A stretch of 64,000 nucleotides of DNA from Alistipes sp. GTDB taxonomy: Bacteria > Bacteroidota > Bacteroidia > Bacteroidales > Rikenellaceae. This document shows, piece after piece, positions 37,765 through 47,458 of the stretch. Location: the NCBI GenBank assembly GCA_017938765.1, contig JAGBAX010000003.1, forward strand, positions 1 to 64,000, read 5' to 3'. The translations under genes and the position numbers were made by a program. The notes below the pieces were generated by a model. The model was not told the origin of the DNA and did no database searches. It was given only the letters and a program-made list of their open reading frames with translations. Numbering within the stretch: the stretch's first letter is position 1; each line of letters opens with the position of its first letter.

Positions 37765-38262
37765 ATGAATAAGATGAAATTTTTCGAGGCATTGTATGCT
37801 TCGACACCGAGCGTTGTAGCTCGCCGCAGAAGTGTAGTTCTGCCAATTGTAGTGATTATTTTAGGCATTGCCCTGCCATTTGTATTCATGAGTGTCTTGG
37901 GTGATGCGCAGTACGATGATATTAACTCATCAATGGTTCTTATCGGCATTGCACTTGCAGTAGGTGGTGGTGTATGGCTTCTTGGCCGATTGATGGGCAG
38001 TGGAGAGCCATATCACAAGGATAAGGGCGCTTTCCTAACAACTCGCACACTCTCCTTTGACCGCTCTCGCCGCTCAGAGGTTATTAACGCCATTGGTAGT
38101 GGCGATACGGCCAAACTCTTTGCTATTCCTACTTGCGAGGTTTCAGCTCTGTGTGTAATGGTTAGCCATACGGCAGACAATAGCTTTGTTGCAGCGCAGG
38201 CCTTTGAGTATGCCGAGCTTGAATACAGAGAGCTGTGCGGCGTAACAGTAATGAAAAAATAG
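37765..38262 (+). CDS. Small inner-membrane protein of unknown function
   Basis: 165 residues. Two adjacent hydrophobic segments (VVLPIVVIILGIALPFVFMSV and MVLIGIALAVGGGVWLLGRLM) follow a short basic N-terminus; the C-terminal 80 residues are soluble (GAFLTTRTLSFDRSRRSEVINAI...). No domain recognised. It precedes a cation/proton antiporter gene by 45 bp on the same strand and may be cotranscribed. Confidence 0.65.
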   Translation: MNKMKFFEALYASTPSVVARRRSVVLPIVVIILGIALPFVFMSVLGDAQYDDINSSMVLIGIALAVGGGVWLLGRLMGSGEPYHKDKGAFLTTRTLSFDRSRRSEVINAIGSGDTAKLFAIPTCEVSALCVMVSHTADNSFVAAQAFEYAELEYRELCGVTVMKK

Positions 38263-38307
38263 AGGCATTTTTCAGTGATTAAATAGACAAAATATTAGTT
38301 AGGATAT

Positions 38308-39801
38308 ATGGAGATAACAACGGAGAATTTTCTATTAATTGGTGCTATACTGCTCTTTGTAGCTGTGTTAGCCGGAAAGGTAGCCTACCGACTCGGCGCA
38401 CCTGCATTGTTGCTATTCTTGGGCGTGGGAATATTCTTTGGATACGATATTCTCTCATTCAACTCGCCTGAGCTGACGCAGTTTATGGGTATGATTGCTC
38501 TGAGTATCATACTCTTCTCTGGCGGTATGGATACCAAGTTTTCGGAGATTCGACCTGTTATGCTCCCCGGTATAATTCTGGCTACGGTTGGTGTGCTTCT
38601 TACGGCACTTATCCTCGGCGGATTTATATACGGCATATCTCCTCTGGTAGGTGCAGGGCTGAGCTTTCCGCTCGCCCTGCTGCTTGCCTCAACAATGGCC
38701 TCTACAGACTCTGCCTCTGTATTCTCAATTCTAAGAACAAAGAAGCAGGGATTAACCGAAAATCTCCGCCCACTGCTTGAGCTTGAGAGTGGCTCTAACG
38801 ACCCTGTGGCATATATCCTTGTAGTGCTGCTTGTGGGTATTCTATCTCCAAATGGAGAGGCAATGAGCATCGGCACAAGTATTGTTATGTTCCTTGTGCA
38901 GATGGTTGTGGGTGCTATTGCAGGCTACTGCTTTGGTCGCGCAGCTGTGTGGACGATGAACAAGATTAACATCTCTAATGCCTCGCTCTACTCGGTGCTT
39001 CTGCTGGCCTTTGTATTTCTGACATTCTCATTTACAACACTTGTGCACGGCAACGGATTTTTGGCCGTATATATCGCAGGTCTTGTTGTCGGAAATATGA
39101 AGATTGTCCATAAACGTACAGTAGTCTCCTTCTTTGACGGTGTTACTTGGCTTGTGCAGATTATTATGTTCATCATGCTGGGTCTGCTTGTGAACACCCG
39201 CTCTCTGCTACACCCATCAACGCTTATTTTGGGTGGAGCTGTAGCACTCTTTATGATACTTATCGCTCGCCCTGTGGCTGTCCATATATGTATGCTTCCA
39301 TTCAAAAGGTTTTCGTCAAAAGCTCGCTTATATGTCAGTTGGGTGGGTCTGCGTGGCGCTGTGCCGATTATCTTTGCCACATATCCACTCGTGGCGGATG
39401 TTCCGAGCGCAGAGCTTATCTTTAACATAGTCTTTATCGTTACAATCATATCCCTCACCGTGCAGGGTACTACTGTTAGCGGCATGGCAAATACCCTTGG
39501 CGTTGCTAAAGAGGAGCGCGAAAGCTCATTTGGCGATGCCTTCCAAGACCGCATGAAGTCGGCATTTACCGAGGTGGATGTAAACGAGCAACTATTGGCT
39601 TCTGGCAACACTCTGAGCCTTATTAATCTGCCACCACACACCCTTGTGATTATGGTCTGCCGCGATGGCGACTACTTTGTTCCTCAGGGAAATACACCAC
39701 TTAATGTGGGCGATAAACTGCTTATCCTCTCCGACAGAAATGAGGAGCTACAGGCACAGTATAAAGAACTGGGTCTGGACGAAGTTATCAAGTTTAGCTA
39801 A
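38308..39801 (+). CDS. K+/H+ or Na+/H+ antiporter, NhaP2/CvrA-like
   Basis: 497 residues: 12-13 helices of the CPA1 fold with the ion-site segment STDSASVFSILRTK and ELESGSNDPVAYILV, then VGLRGAVPIIFATYP. The cytosolic tail has a TrkA-C-type domain (VDVNEQLLASGNTLSLINLPPHTLVIMVCRDGDYFVPQG...). The TrkA-C tail and layout fit potassium/proton antiporters of the NhaP2 type. The stop is 2 bp from the convergent DUF4435 gene; no terminator space separates them. Confidence 0.92.
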   Translation: MEITTENFLLIGAILLFVAVLAGKVAYRLGAPALLLFLGVGIFFGYDILSFNSPELTQFMGMIALSIILFSGGMDTKFSEIRPVMLPGIILATVGVLLTALILGGFIYGISPLVGAGLSFPLALLLASTMASTDSASVFSILRTKKQGLTENLRPLLELESGSNDPVAYILVVLLVGILSPNGEAMSIGTSIVMFLVQMVVGAIAGYCFGRAAVWTMNKINISNASLYSVLLLAFVFLTFSFTTLVHGNGFLAVYIAGLVVGNMKIVHKRTVVSFFDGVTWLVQIIMFIMLGLLVNTRSLLHPSTLILGGAVALFMILIARPVAVHICMLPFKRFSSKARLYVSWVGLRGAVPIIFATYPLVADVPSAELIFNIVFIVTIISLTVQGTTVSGMANTLGVAKEERESSFGDAFQDRMKSAFTEVDVNEQLLASGNTLSLINLPPHTLVIMVCRDGDYFVPQGNTPLNVGDKLLILSDRNEELQAQYKELGLDEVIKFS

Positions 39802-39803
39802 AG

Positions 39804-40877
39804 CTATTTATCCTGCAACTGCAAAGCTGCAACCGTTGTCTCTATATACCGCTGAATATCAGCTTCAAGGCGTTTATAGAGCGGGCAAGAGGTGTAATTA
39901 TCATTATCCAACAACACATCGCGGATAGAACGAAGAGTATTCTTATAGTTACTCATCTCGTTATTGAGAGCAACCCCCTCCTTTGACGAGGCGACAATCT
40001 TTGCAAGCGACATCTGACGCAACTTCTCACACACATCGTGCAGAAGAATCATCACAACATTATCCATCAGCGTATGGCCGTGCATAAAGAGGTAAGTCAG
40101 CTCTGGCTCAACGCCCTTTTGCTTAAGATACTCACCAAAACGAGGTATCTCCTGCGCTATATCAGGGTACTGATACTCAAGAGCTTGCTCTCGGCGAGCA
40201 ACTTGACGCTCAAGCCACTGTATAGTATTTCGGCCATTATCTGGAATATCAAGATAATTTAGGCGCACCGAGGCCTTGAAGTCTGCAAGCGGAAAGACAT
40301 TCTCTGTATGCTTGCTTGCCGAGTATACATACCACAGAAATAGCGGATATATAGTCCTTGAGTAGTCCGCCAAAAAGGTCTCAAAGCTGAAGATTCGGGT
40401 ATCGTTCTTGGTCGCCTTAACACATACATTGTGCAGTGACGGAGCATAGCAAAGGTAGTTCTCCGTAGCATAAGCATAAGTATGAAACATATATGGGTGC
40501 TCAGTGATAAACCTACTCTGCGGATCATCGTCACTGAGTAGATAGTCAAAGTCCGAATCCATACACAGTAGCAACAGATGATTGGCCTTGTCGGCATTGT
40601 TTATCAGCACCTTCTTACCCTTTGGCAAATCCTCACGCGTGGGCACAGATATTTCAAAGCGCAGATATGGATTTGTAAAGTTGTCAAAGATACAACGCCA
40701 GAAAGCCACATCCTCGTAGCCCTCAACAAAGACCCTAACAAGCCTCTTATCGTCCTCAACCCTCAACGGCTCAGGTAGTGTTGCAAGGTCCACCTTGCTT
40801 GAGGCAAGTGCGCGAGAGCGCATCTTTTCAATCTTCTGCTGCTGTCGTTTTGCGCTATTTTCGGCTCTTCTTGTCAT
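39804..40877 (-). CDS. DUF4435-type protein (TOPRIM-like nuclease fold suspected)
   Basis: 357 residues from ATG 40877 (11 more codons open upstream overlap the -7 box region). The N-terminal part reads RVFVEGYEDVAFWRCIFDNF, then FEISVPT, GKKVLIN and LLLCMDSDFDYLL, the acidic E...DxD layout of DUF4435/OLD-TOPRIM domains. The C-terminal half is helical. In other genomes DUF4435 proteins occur near ATPases in defence-like loci; none is present here. Function unknown. Good promoter at 40899-40930. Confidence 0.75.
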   Translation of the reverse strand: MTRRAENSAKRQQQKIEKMRSRALASSKVDLATLPEPLRVEDDKRLVRVFVEGYEDVAFWRCIFDNFTNPYLRFEISVPTREDLPKGKKVLINNADKANHLLLLCMDSDFDYLLSDDDPQSRFITEHPYMFHTYAYATENYLCYAPSLHNVCVKATKNDTRIFSFETFLADYSRTIYPLFLWYVYSASKHTENVFPLADFKASVRLNYLDIPDNGRNTIQWLERQVARREQALEYQYPDIAQEIPRFGEYLKQKGVEPELTYLFMHGHTLMDNVVMILLHDVCEKLRQMSLAKIVASSKEGVALNNEMSNYKNTLRSIRDVLLDNDNYTSCPLYKRLEADIQRYIETTVAALQLQDK

Positions 40878-40898
40878 ACTATCACACTTTCTTGCAAA

Positions 40899-40930
40899 CA
40901 AATATAGCAAATATCCCCGAAATCTACAAA
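40899..40930 (-). promoter_or_regulatory. Promoter of the DUF4435 gene
   Basis: Minus-strand TTTG (40930-40927), 20 nt, TATATTTG (40906-40899): exact consensus, starting transcription near 40892. Confidence 0.75.
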
Positions 40931-40938
40931 ATATTGAT

Positions 40939-40946
40939 TACTTTTG
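40939..40946 (+). promoter_or_regulatory. yciH: yciH promoter -7 box
   Basis: TACTTTTG fits TAnnTTTG, 31 bp before the ATG. It lies just upstream of the divergent DUF4435 promoter and lacks a clear TTTG box. Confidence 0.45.
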
Positions 40947-40977
40947 TGGCGTTAATGTTACACATTAAACAGTAATT

Positions 40978-41316
40978 ATGGCGGATTGGAAAGAGAGGTT
41001 GGGCGTGGTATACTCCACCAACCCAAATTTTGAATACGATAATGGCGAAGCGGAGAGAGTAGAGACTCTGCCTAAAGATAGGCAGAACTTGCGCGTATGG
41101 CGCGATACTCACGGCCGTGCAGGTAAGGTTGCAACTGTCGTCAAGGGCTTTGTCGGCAGCGAGGAGGAGCTTACAGAGCTGGGCAAAACTCTCAAGCGCA
41201 AGATTGGCGTGGGTGGCTCGGTAAAGGATGGCCAGATAATTATCCAGGGTGAGAATCGCGACCGCGTGCTGCAAATTCTGCTTGACGAGGGATACAGCCG
41301 CACTAAAAAGGTATAG
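40978..41316 (+). CDS. yciH: SUI1/eIF1-like translation factor (YciH)
   Basis: 112 residues, bacterial homologue of eukaryotic eIF1. The SUI1 core reads GRAGKVATVVKGFVGSEEELTELGKTLKRKIGVGGSVKDGQIIIQGENRDRV: basic residues, GVGGSVKDG and the Gln-Gly turn are all present. It probably affects start-site fidelity; its role in bacteria is not settled. The next gene starts 3 bp after the stop. Confidence 0.92.
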   Translation: MADWKERLGVVYSTNPNFEYDNGEAERVETLPKDRQNLRVWRDTHGRAGKVATVVKGFVGSEEELTELGKTLKRKIGVGGSVKDGQIIIQGENRDRVLQILLDEGYSRTKKV

Positions 41317-41318
41317 TT

Positions 41319-42041
41319 ATGAGAATTACAAGGTGGATTATAGTGGTAGTGTTTACCCTACTCTGTTTTCAAGTCACAGCTGGGAGGCTCTCGCGCAGGG
41401 AGATGGCAGAGCAGGTTGCAGCTCTAATGGCAAAGGTTGACTCGCTTCAGCGTGCCGTAGATGGTTGTCTAAAGGTCACTATGCCTGTAGACCCTGCTTG
41501 GGATAAGTGGCAGGATGTGCGTTACAACTACGGCTTTAACACCGCAGAGCAGCCACGTTTTGCTACGGTAGATGGAGTATTGGAGAGCCGCACGATGCTC
41601 TCTGTGCGTGGTGGTCGTGGCCGCTGGAACAACAGTACAAGCAAGCCATATACAACCTTTGTAGATGGCGGACACCTCTTTGAGGGTTGGAACGGAACAG
41701 AGACCTGCCGCCTTACGATGCTTATTGGCAAGCAGGCTCCAGATATCGCCTGCATACAGGTCTACTCTCCAAAGGGTCTCTACCTACCAAAGCGACACTT
41801 CGGCTGGGTAAAGCTCGGCTCGGACGATGCGCGTCAGGGTGTAGATTTTGGAAGGTACTGGGCAGTATCTTTCGTGCCATTTACCCTCGGAGCCTTTGAC
41901 AGCGCGCCCTCAACAACGGTCTACCACAACAATCAACTACCATCTACTGCCGTGCCAGTGGGTACGCTATACTACGACACTACAGTAGGCAAGGTGGGGT
42001 GTTATACTCCAAAGGGTTGGCGATATATTGCTTTTGAATAG
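41319..42041 (+). CDS. Secreted protein of unknown function
   Basis: 240 residues with a signal peptide (MRITRWIIVVVFTLLCFQVTAG). A short helical heptad-like stretch (MAEQVAALMAKVDSLQRAV) is followed by a beta-rich, Trp/Tyr-rich domain (WDKWQDVRYNYGFN, RYWAVSFVPFTLGAFD, GTLYYDTTVGKVGCYTPKGWRYIAF). The last segment resembles tail-fibre or surface-protein end modules. Not recognised. The stop TAG overlaps the GTG start of the next gene, so they are translated together. Confidence 0.7.
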   Translation: MRITRWIIVVVFTLLCFQVTAGRLSRREMAEQVAALMAKVDSLQRAVDGCLKVTMPVDPAWDKWQDVRYNYGFNTAEQPRFATVDGVLESRTMLSVRGGRGRWNNSTSKPYTTFVDGGHLFEGWNGTETCRLTMLIGKQAPDIACIQVYSPKGLYLPKRHFGWVKLGSDDARQGVDFGRYWAVSFVPFTLGAFDSAPSTTVYHNNQLPSTAVPVGTLYYDTTVGKVGCYTPKGWRYIAFE

Positions 42042-45037
42042 TGAAAAGGTTGCTCTACATACTCATCTTTGCGGTGGCACTCCTCTACAGTGGCACCTCT
42101 TCGGCGCAGTTCTACTCTTGGGGAGCTGACGCTCAGAGTATGTCATGGCGCAAGATGAAGGGCAACAAAATTTCTGTCATCTACCCCGACACAGCCGCCA
42201 CACCAGCCTATCGTTTGATGCACTATGTCAAGGCTGTTCAGCCGTCGATAGACTTCGGTTTCAGATATGGGCCGATGGATATTCCATTTGTCATCCACCC
42301 TGAGAATATGTCATCAAATGGACTTGTGATGTGGCTTCCAAAGCGAGTTGAAATTATCAGTGCACCATCTATAGAGAGCTACTCTATGCCTTGGCTCAAG
42401 CAGCTTGCCGCACACGAGTATCGCCACGCCGTGCAGTACAACAACCTCAATCACGGCTGGGTAAAGGCCTTCAGCTACATACTGGGCCAGCAGAGCTCTA
42501 CCATAGGACTGCTCTTTATGCCTCTGTGGGGCATTGAGGGCGATGCTGTGGTATCTGAAACGGCTATGAGCACCTTTGGTCGCGCGCTACAACCCTCATT
42601 TTCGCTCCACTATCGCGCTGTGGGAGAGGATATACTGAGGCGCAAGAATATAGACAAGTGGTTCTGTGGCTCATACCGCGAATATATCCCCGACCACTAC
42701 CAGTTGGGCTACCAGATTACAGCCTATGCAGACACAAAGTACAACGAGAATATCTGGGATAAGATAGTAAACTACTCTGTGCGCCACCCCTATGTCATTG
42801 TGACAAGCTATGTGGCGATGAAGAAGTTCTACAACACCACAACCACAGCACTCACTCGCGAAACGTTCACAGACCTAAACGCCCACTGGGCAACGCTTCC
42901 AGCTGTTAAAAATAGCTCAACAATGGTTGCCGTGCCTAAGCAAAAGAGTTATACCAAGTACTCACACCCTATCTTCTTCGGTAGTCGCACAATATTCTCT
43001 GTCAAAGAGTCGCTTGATACGCCCGCAGCCCTTGTTCGTACAAACATTAACAATGGCGAGCAGCAGAGAATATGCTATATCGGCAACCTCTCCACTCGCC
43101 CAATAATCCAAGGTAGCCGTATCTGGTGGACAGAGTATCGCCGCTCACTGCTCTATGAGCAGAGGGTAAACTCTCGCCTATGCTATGTAGACCTTGATAA
43201 GGGCACTCCGCGCACCATAAACCGCTACCGCAACGTTCTATACCCTACCGCCATTGAGGGTCAGAGGGATATCGCGTGGGTAGAGTACTATGCAGACGGC
43301 AGCTATGCCATTGTTATGGGCAACAAGCAGAGCAAGAAGACCCTGCTCACAATACCATCAGGCACCGAAATTCACTCTCTTGCATACGATAACGCTACAA
43401 AAGCTCTCTACTTTATCGCCACAGACGACTCTGGACAGTGGATAGGTCGCGTGAACGATGACAAGAGCTATAGCCACATCACTAAGGGGGCATATATTAC
43501 TATCTCTGACCTTCGTGCCGAGGGTGGAGTTCTCTACTTCGGCTCTATAGCCTCTGGCAAGGATGAGGTGCACTGCCTTGACCTTGCTACGGGTACCGAG
43601 TATCAGATATCAACCTCTACATACGGCTCATTCTCGCCAGCACCGACATATAACGGTGGCGTGGTGATGACAACATACGACCGCAATGGATATCATCTTG
43701 CAATGCAGCAGATAGAGAAGGGCTCTCTTAAACGAGTAACGGCTTCTGCTACACCAAAGAATATTGTCAATCCAGCGCGCAAGCAGTGGAACGTAATAAA
43801 TCTTGATACTGTTCGCTTTACCAAGGCCGACTCTGTGGCGACAACCAAAGCACACCGCTCACGCCGATACTCTAAGTTCACCCACCTATTCAATGTCCAC
43901 TCGTGGGCACCAGCCTCCTACGACCCATTTACCCTTGTAGAGGAGGGGGCAATGAACTTCAATCTCGGTGCTACAGTGATGTCACAGAGCCTACTATCCG
44001 ATACGGAGGGCTTTGCCACTTGGGGTTGGAACAAGAGCAACGGGCACTTTTTCAAGGGTACTATTCGCTACTATGGCTTGGGTGTAAACCTTGCTGTGAG
44101 TGGCTCGTATGGTGGTAAGCAGCAGATGTATACAGCCTACACATACCAGTTAAACCCCGAAACTGGCAAGTATGAGGTGGTCTTCCCTGAGGCTCCAGAG
44201 CAGAAACGATACTACAACATCTCCGCCTCGGCATCCCTACCGCTCTATCTGCAGAGTGGACACCACACCCGCATATTAGGCTTCAATGTAGCGTGGAGCT
44301 ACTCCAACGGACTGGTAGCAAAGCTTGATAAGCTCATTATTGAGGGTGGACAGATTACAAACCTCGCCACTATCGGCTACTCGGAGGGTCTGCATCTGCT
44401 ACAGGCGGGCATCGGCTTCCAAGATATGGTAGCTTTAGCGCACAAGGACTTCCTTCCACGCTTGGGATACGTTCTGTCTGCCAACTACGCCTTCAACCCT
44501 GCCAATTCGGACTTTGGACAGCTTCTGTCGCTCTACGGCAAGGCATATATCCCAGGTTTTGCACCGCACCACTCAATTAGCATTGCGGCGCTCTACCAGA
44601 ATAGCATGGGAGGCTTCAACTCTAAGCTCCTCGCCTCAAACTTTACGTTCCACTCCTCACGACTCATCCCACGCGGATTTCACACTGCCGAGGTTGAAAA
44701 TCGTGACTATGTAGCCACAAGCCTTAACTACCAATTCCCAGTATGCTACCCTGAAGGTGGTATACCGTCGGTGTTATACTTCAAGCGTATACGCATAAAT
44801 GTAGGCTTTGACTACGCATCGTTTGGCAAGCAGTTCTTTGTTGCCTATCCAGAGATTGACAAGGTAAACCTTATCTCTAAGCGCAACAACCTCTTCTCAT
44901 ATGGTGGAGATATAACTTTTGATGTAAACATATTCCGAATGCCTTCATCGGCAACCACCTCCGTAACCTTTACCCTCTACAAGCCTCACGGCAAGAGGGG
45001 TCTATACTTCTCGGCAGGTGTGGGTCTTCCGTTCTAA
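42041..45037 (+). CDS. Large exported protein: HExxH metalloprotease-like domain plus predicted outer-membrane barrel
   Basis: 998 residues starting at GTG 42041 (TAGTG overlap with the gene before). Signal peptide to SSA. Residues about 25-270 form a gluzincin-like domain: QLAAHEYRHAVQ with His125, Glu126 and His129, and WGIEGDAVVSE with Glu166 as a possible third ligand. Residues 300-600 look like beta-propeller blades (INNGEQQRICYIG, RINVDLDKG-type repeats). From about 630 to the end are amphipathic strands ending in GLPF, typical of an outer-membrane barrel. Function unknown; maybe a surface protease or assembly factor. Confidence 0.7.
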   Translation: MKRLLYILIFAVALLYSGTSSAQFYSWGADAQSMSWRKMKGNKISVIYPDTAATPAYRLMHYVKAVQPSIDFGFRYGPMDIPFVIHPENMSSNGLVMWLPKRVEIISAPSIESYSMPWLKQLAAHEYRHAVQYNNLNHGWVKAFSYILGQQSSTIGLLFMPLWGIEGDAVVSETAMSTFGRALQPSFSLHYRAVGEDILRRKNIDKWFCGSYREYIPDHYQLGYQITAYADTKYNENIWDKIVNYSVRHPYVIVTSYVAMKKFYNTTTTALTRETFTDLNAHWATLPAVKNSSTMVAVPKQKSYTKYSHPIFFGSRTIFSVKESLDTPAALVRTNINNGEQQRICYIGNLSTRPIIQGSRIWWTEYRRSLLYEQRVNSRLCYVDLDKGTPRTINRYRNVLYPTAIEGQRDIAWVEYYADGSYAIVMGNKQSKKTLLTIPSGTEIHSLAYDNATKALYFIATDDSGQWIGRVNDDKSYSHITKGAYITISDLRAEGGVLYFGSIASGKDEVHCLDLATGTEYQISTSTYGSFSPAPTYNGGVVMTTYDRNGYHLAMQQIEKGSLKRVTASATPKNIVNPARKQWNVINLDTVRFTKADSVATTKAHRSRRYSKFTHLFNVHSWAPASYDPFTLVEEGAMNFNLGATVMSQSLLSDTEGFATWGWNKSNGHFFKGTIRYYGLGVNLAVSGSYGGKQQMYTAYTYQLNPETGKYEVVFPEAPEQKRYYNISASASLPLYLQSGHHTRILGFNVAWSYSNGLVAKLDKLIIEGGQITNLATIGYSEGLHLLQAGIGFQDMVALAHKDFLPRLGYVLSANYAFNPANSDFGQLLSLYGKAYIPGFAPHHSISIAALYQNSMGGFNSKLLASNFTFHSSRLIPRGFHTAEVENRDYVATSLNYQFPVCYPEGGIPSVLYFKRIRINVGFDYASFGKQFFVAYPEIDKVNLISKRNNLFSYGGDITFDVNIFRMPSSATTSVTFTLYKPHGKRGLYFSAGVGLPF

Positions 45038-45049
45038 AAGAGTTTGACT

Positions 45050-47434
45050 ATGGCAAAAATGAAAGATACAACTAAGAAAAAATTGGTCCGCTGGATGTGG
45101 ATACTCTCAATGGTTCCTGTGGCTATTGCAGCCATCATGCTAATCCTTACAGCCTGCGGAGCCTTTGGTCGCATACCCTCTTTTGAGGAGTTAGAGAACC
45201 CTAAGAGCAACCTTGCAACAGAGATTTATGCCGACAATGGAAAGGTTATCGGCAGCTTCTTTGTCCAAAATCGCTCCTATGTTCAGTATGCCGACCTCTA
45301 CCCTACAGACTCTACAGCAATATACAGAGTCTCTGGTCAGCAATTTCCCCCACTTGCTACTGCACTTATAGCTGTTGAGGATGAGCGATTTTACGACCAC
45401 TCAGGCATTGACTACCGCTCACTTGCCCGCGTAGGTATTAAGACCGTACTTCTCGGACAGAAGCAAGGTGGTGGTAGTACCATTACCCAGCAACTCGCCA
45501 AGAATCTCTTCCCGCGTAACACCTCGGCAAATGATGGCAAAATTGCCCGCACACTGCGCCTTGTAGGCAACAAACTCAAGGAGTGGATTACAGCCATAAA
45601 GTTGGAGTACAACTACACTAAGGAGGAGATTATAGCCATGTACCTCAACACTGTTGAGTATGGCTCAAACGCCTACGGAATAAAGTCTGCCGCAGCAACA
45701 TTCTTCGGCAAGCAGCCTTCAGAGCTAAATCTTCAGGAGGCGGCAATGCTTGTGGGTGTTGTAAATGCGCCAACGCGCTACTCTCCAGTGCGCAACCCTG
45801 AGAATGCTCTCAAGCGCCGTAACCTTGTGCTTAAGCGAGTGCAGAATATCGGTGCTATAACTAAACAGGAGTGCGACTCTATCTGCGCAGTGCCTATCAC
45901 GCTTAACTACCGCCCCGTATCGCACAACTATGGTCAGGCAACCTACTTCCGCGAGATGCTCCGCCTTGTGATGACGGCCGATGAGCCTAAGCGCCGTAAC
46001 TTCTACACCGAGTGGGACTATGAGCAGGCACTGAAGCAGTACAACGAGAATCCACTCTACGGCTGGTGTCACAAGAATCATAAAGCCGATGGCAGTGAGT
46101 ACAACATCTACCGCGATGGACTCAAAATCTACACTACTATCAACGCCTCTATGCAGAGCTATGCCGAGGCGGCACTACACAAGCAGTTGCAGAGCGTTAT
46201 TCAGCCAGCTATGGACAAGCAGGTGCGCGACACTCGCACCCTGTTTATCGACACAAGCAAAGAGGAGGCCGAAAAGATTATCCGCCGAGCGATGCGCAAC
46301 TCAGACCGCTTCCGCAATATGAAGAGGGATGGCGTATCAGAGAAGGATATCTACGCATCGTTTGAGCGCAAGTGCAATATGAAGGTCTTTACCTACAATG
46401 GCGAGCGCGACACGCTACTCACCCCGCGTGACTCTATTCTGCACCACAAGCGCATTATGCGAGCATCTTTTGTAGCTATAGAGCCACAGACAGGACATAT
46501 CAAGGCCTATGTTGGTGGCCCATCGTTCCAGTACTTCAAGTACGATATGGCAAAGCAGGGCAAGCGACAGATTGGCTCTACGGTAAAGCCATTTATCTAC
46601 ACCTTTGCCATTGACCACCTCGGCATGAGCCCTTGTACTATGGTACCAAACCTACCAGTGACTATTGAGACCTCTGTCGGCACTGCGTGGTCTCCAAAGG
46701 AGGCGGGAAATGTAGAGTATGACGGCACTCTGCACCCTCTTAAGTGGGGTCTTGCGCTGAGCCGTAACAACTACTCGGCTTGGATTATGAAGCAGGCAAA
46801 GCAACCAGAGGCCGTAGCCGACTTTATCCACAATATGGGTATTGCAAGCTACATAGACCCCGTATATGCACTCTGCTTGGGTACTTTTGAGAGTAATGTC
46901 TTTGAGATGGTTAGCGCATATGCCACCTTTGCAAATGAGGGCGTATACAACTCGCCACTCTTTGTCACACATATTGAGGACCGTCAGGGCAACCTTATCG
47001 CCAGCTTCTCCTCTACATCTCAGGATGCAGTGAGCAAGCAGACCGCCTACACGATGATTACGATGCTCAAGAATGTAATCACAAATGGTACTGGTCGCCG
47101 TATGGGTTGGCAGTTTGGGCTGAGCGATGTAGAGATTGCCGGCAAGACGGGTACATCTAACGAGAACCGCGATGCGTGGTTTATGTGCATCACTCCAAAC
47201 CTTGTTGCTGGCTCGTGGGTCGGTGGCGAGGACCAGCAGATACACCTGCGCCGTCGTGGCGAGGGCTCTATGATGGCTCTGCCTATTGTCGGAGACTTCC
47301 TCGTAAGAACATACAACGACCCTAACATTCCTATCAACCGCGACGATACCTTCCCTCGCCCAGCACTATGGACCGAGCAGGTGTGCGATGAGACAGTGGA
47401 GGAGAAGGAGCTGGAGGATGAATTTTTTGAGTAA
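45050..47434 (+). CDS. mrcA: Class A penicillin-binding protein (PBP1A-type)
   Basis: Bifunctional peptidoglycan glycosyltransferase and transpeptidase. ATG 45050 gives 794 residues (a TTG 6 bp earlier is also in frame). One N-terminal membrane anchor (about 15-37), GT51 domain with AVEDERFYDHSGID (catalytic Glu110) and GGGSTITQQLAKNLFP, then the transpeptidase with the active serine in IGSTVKPF, SxN in LSRNNYS and KTG in IAGKTGTSNENRDAW. A long insertion separates the two domains. It follows the preceding gene by 12 bp and precedes asd by 24 bp. Confidence 0.95.
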   Translation: MAKMKDTTKKKLVRWMWILSMVPVAIAAIMLILTACGAFGRIPSFEELENPKSNLATEIYADNGKVIGSFFVQNRSYVQYADLYPTDSTAIYRVSGQQFPPLATALIAVEDERFYDHSGIDYRSLARVGIKTVLLGQKQGGGSTITQQLAKNLFPRNTSANDGKIARTLRLVGNKLKEWITAIKLEYNYTKEEIIAMYLNTVEYGSNAYGIKSAAATFFGKQPSELNLQEAAMLVGVVNAPTRYSPVRNPENALKRRNLVLKRVQNIGAITKQECDSICAVPITLNYRPVSHNYGQATYFREMLRLVMTADEPKRRNFYTEWDYEQALKQYNENPLYGWCHKNHKADGSEYNIYRDGLKIYTTINASMQSYAEAALHKQLQSVIQPAMDKQVRDTRTLFIDTSKEEAEKIIRRAMRNSDRFRNMKRDGVSEKDIYASFERKCNMKVFTYNGERDTLLTPRDSILHHKRIMRASFVAIEPQTGHIKAYVGGPSFQYFKYDMAKQGKRQIGSTVKPFIYTFAIDHLGMSPCTMVPNLPVTIETSVGTAWSPKEAGNVEYDGTLHPLKWGLALSRNNYSAWIMKQAKQPEAVADFIHNMGIASYIDPVYALCLGTFESNVFEMVSAYATFANEGVYNSPLFVTHIEDRQGNLIASFSSTSQDAVSKQTAYTMITMLKNVITNGTGRRMGWQFGLSDVEIAGKTGTSNENRDAWFMCITPNLVAGSWVGGEDQQIHLRRRGEGSMMALPIVGDFLVRTYNDPNIPINRDDTFPRPALWTEQVCDETVEEKELEDEFFE

Positions 47435-47458
47435 AACAGAATTAAAAATAGAAACACT

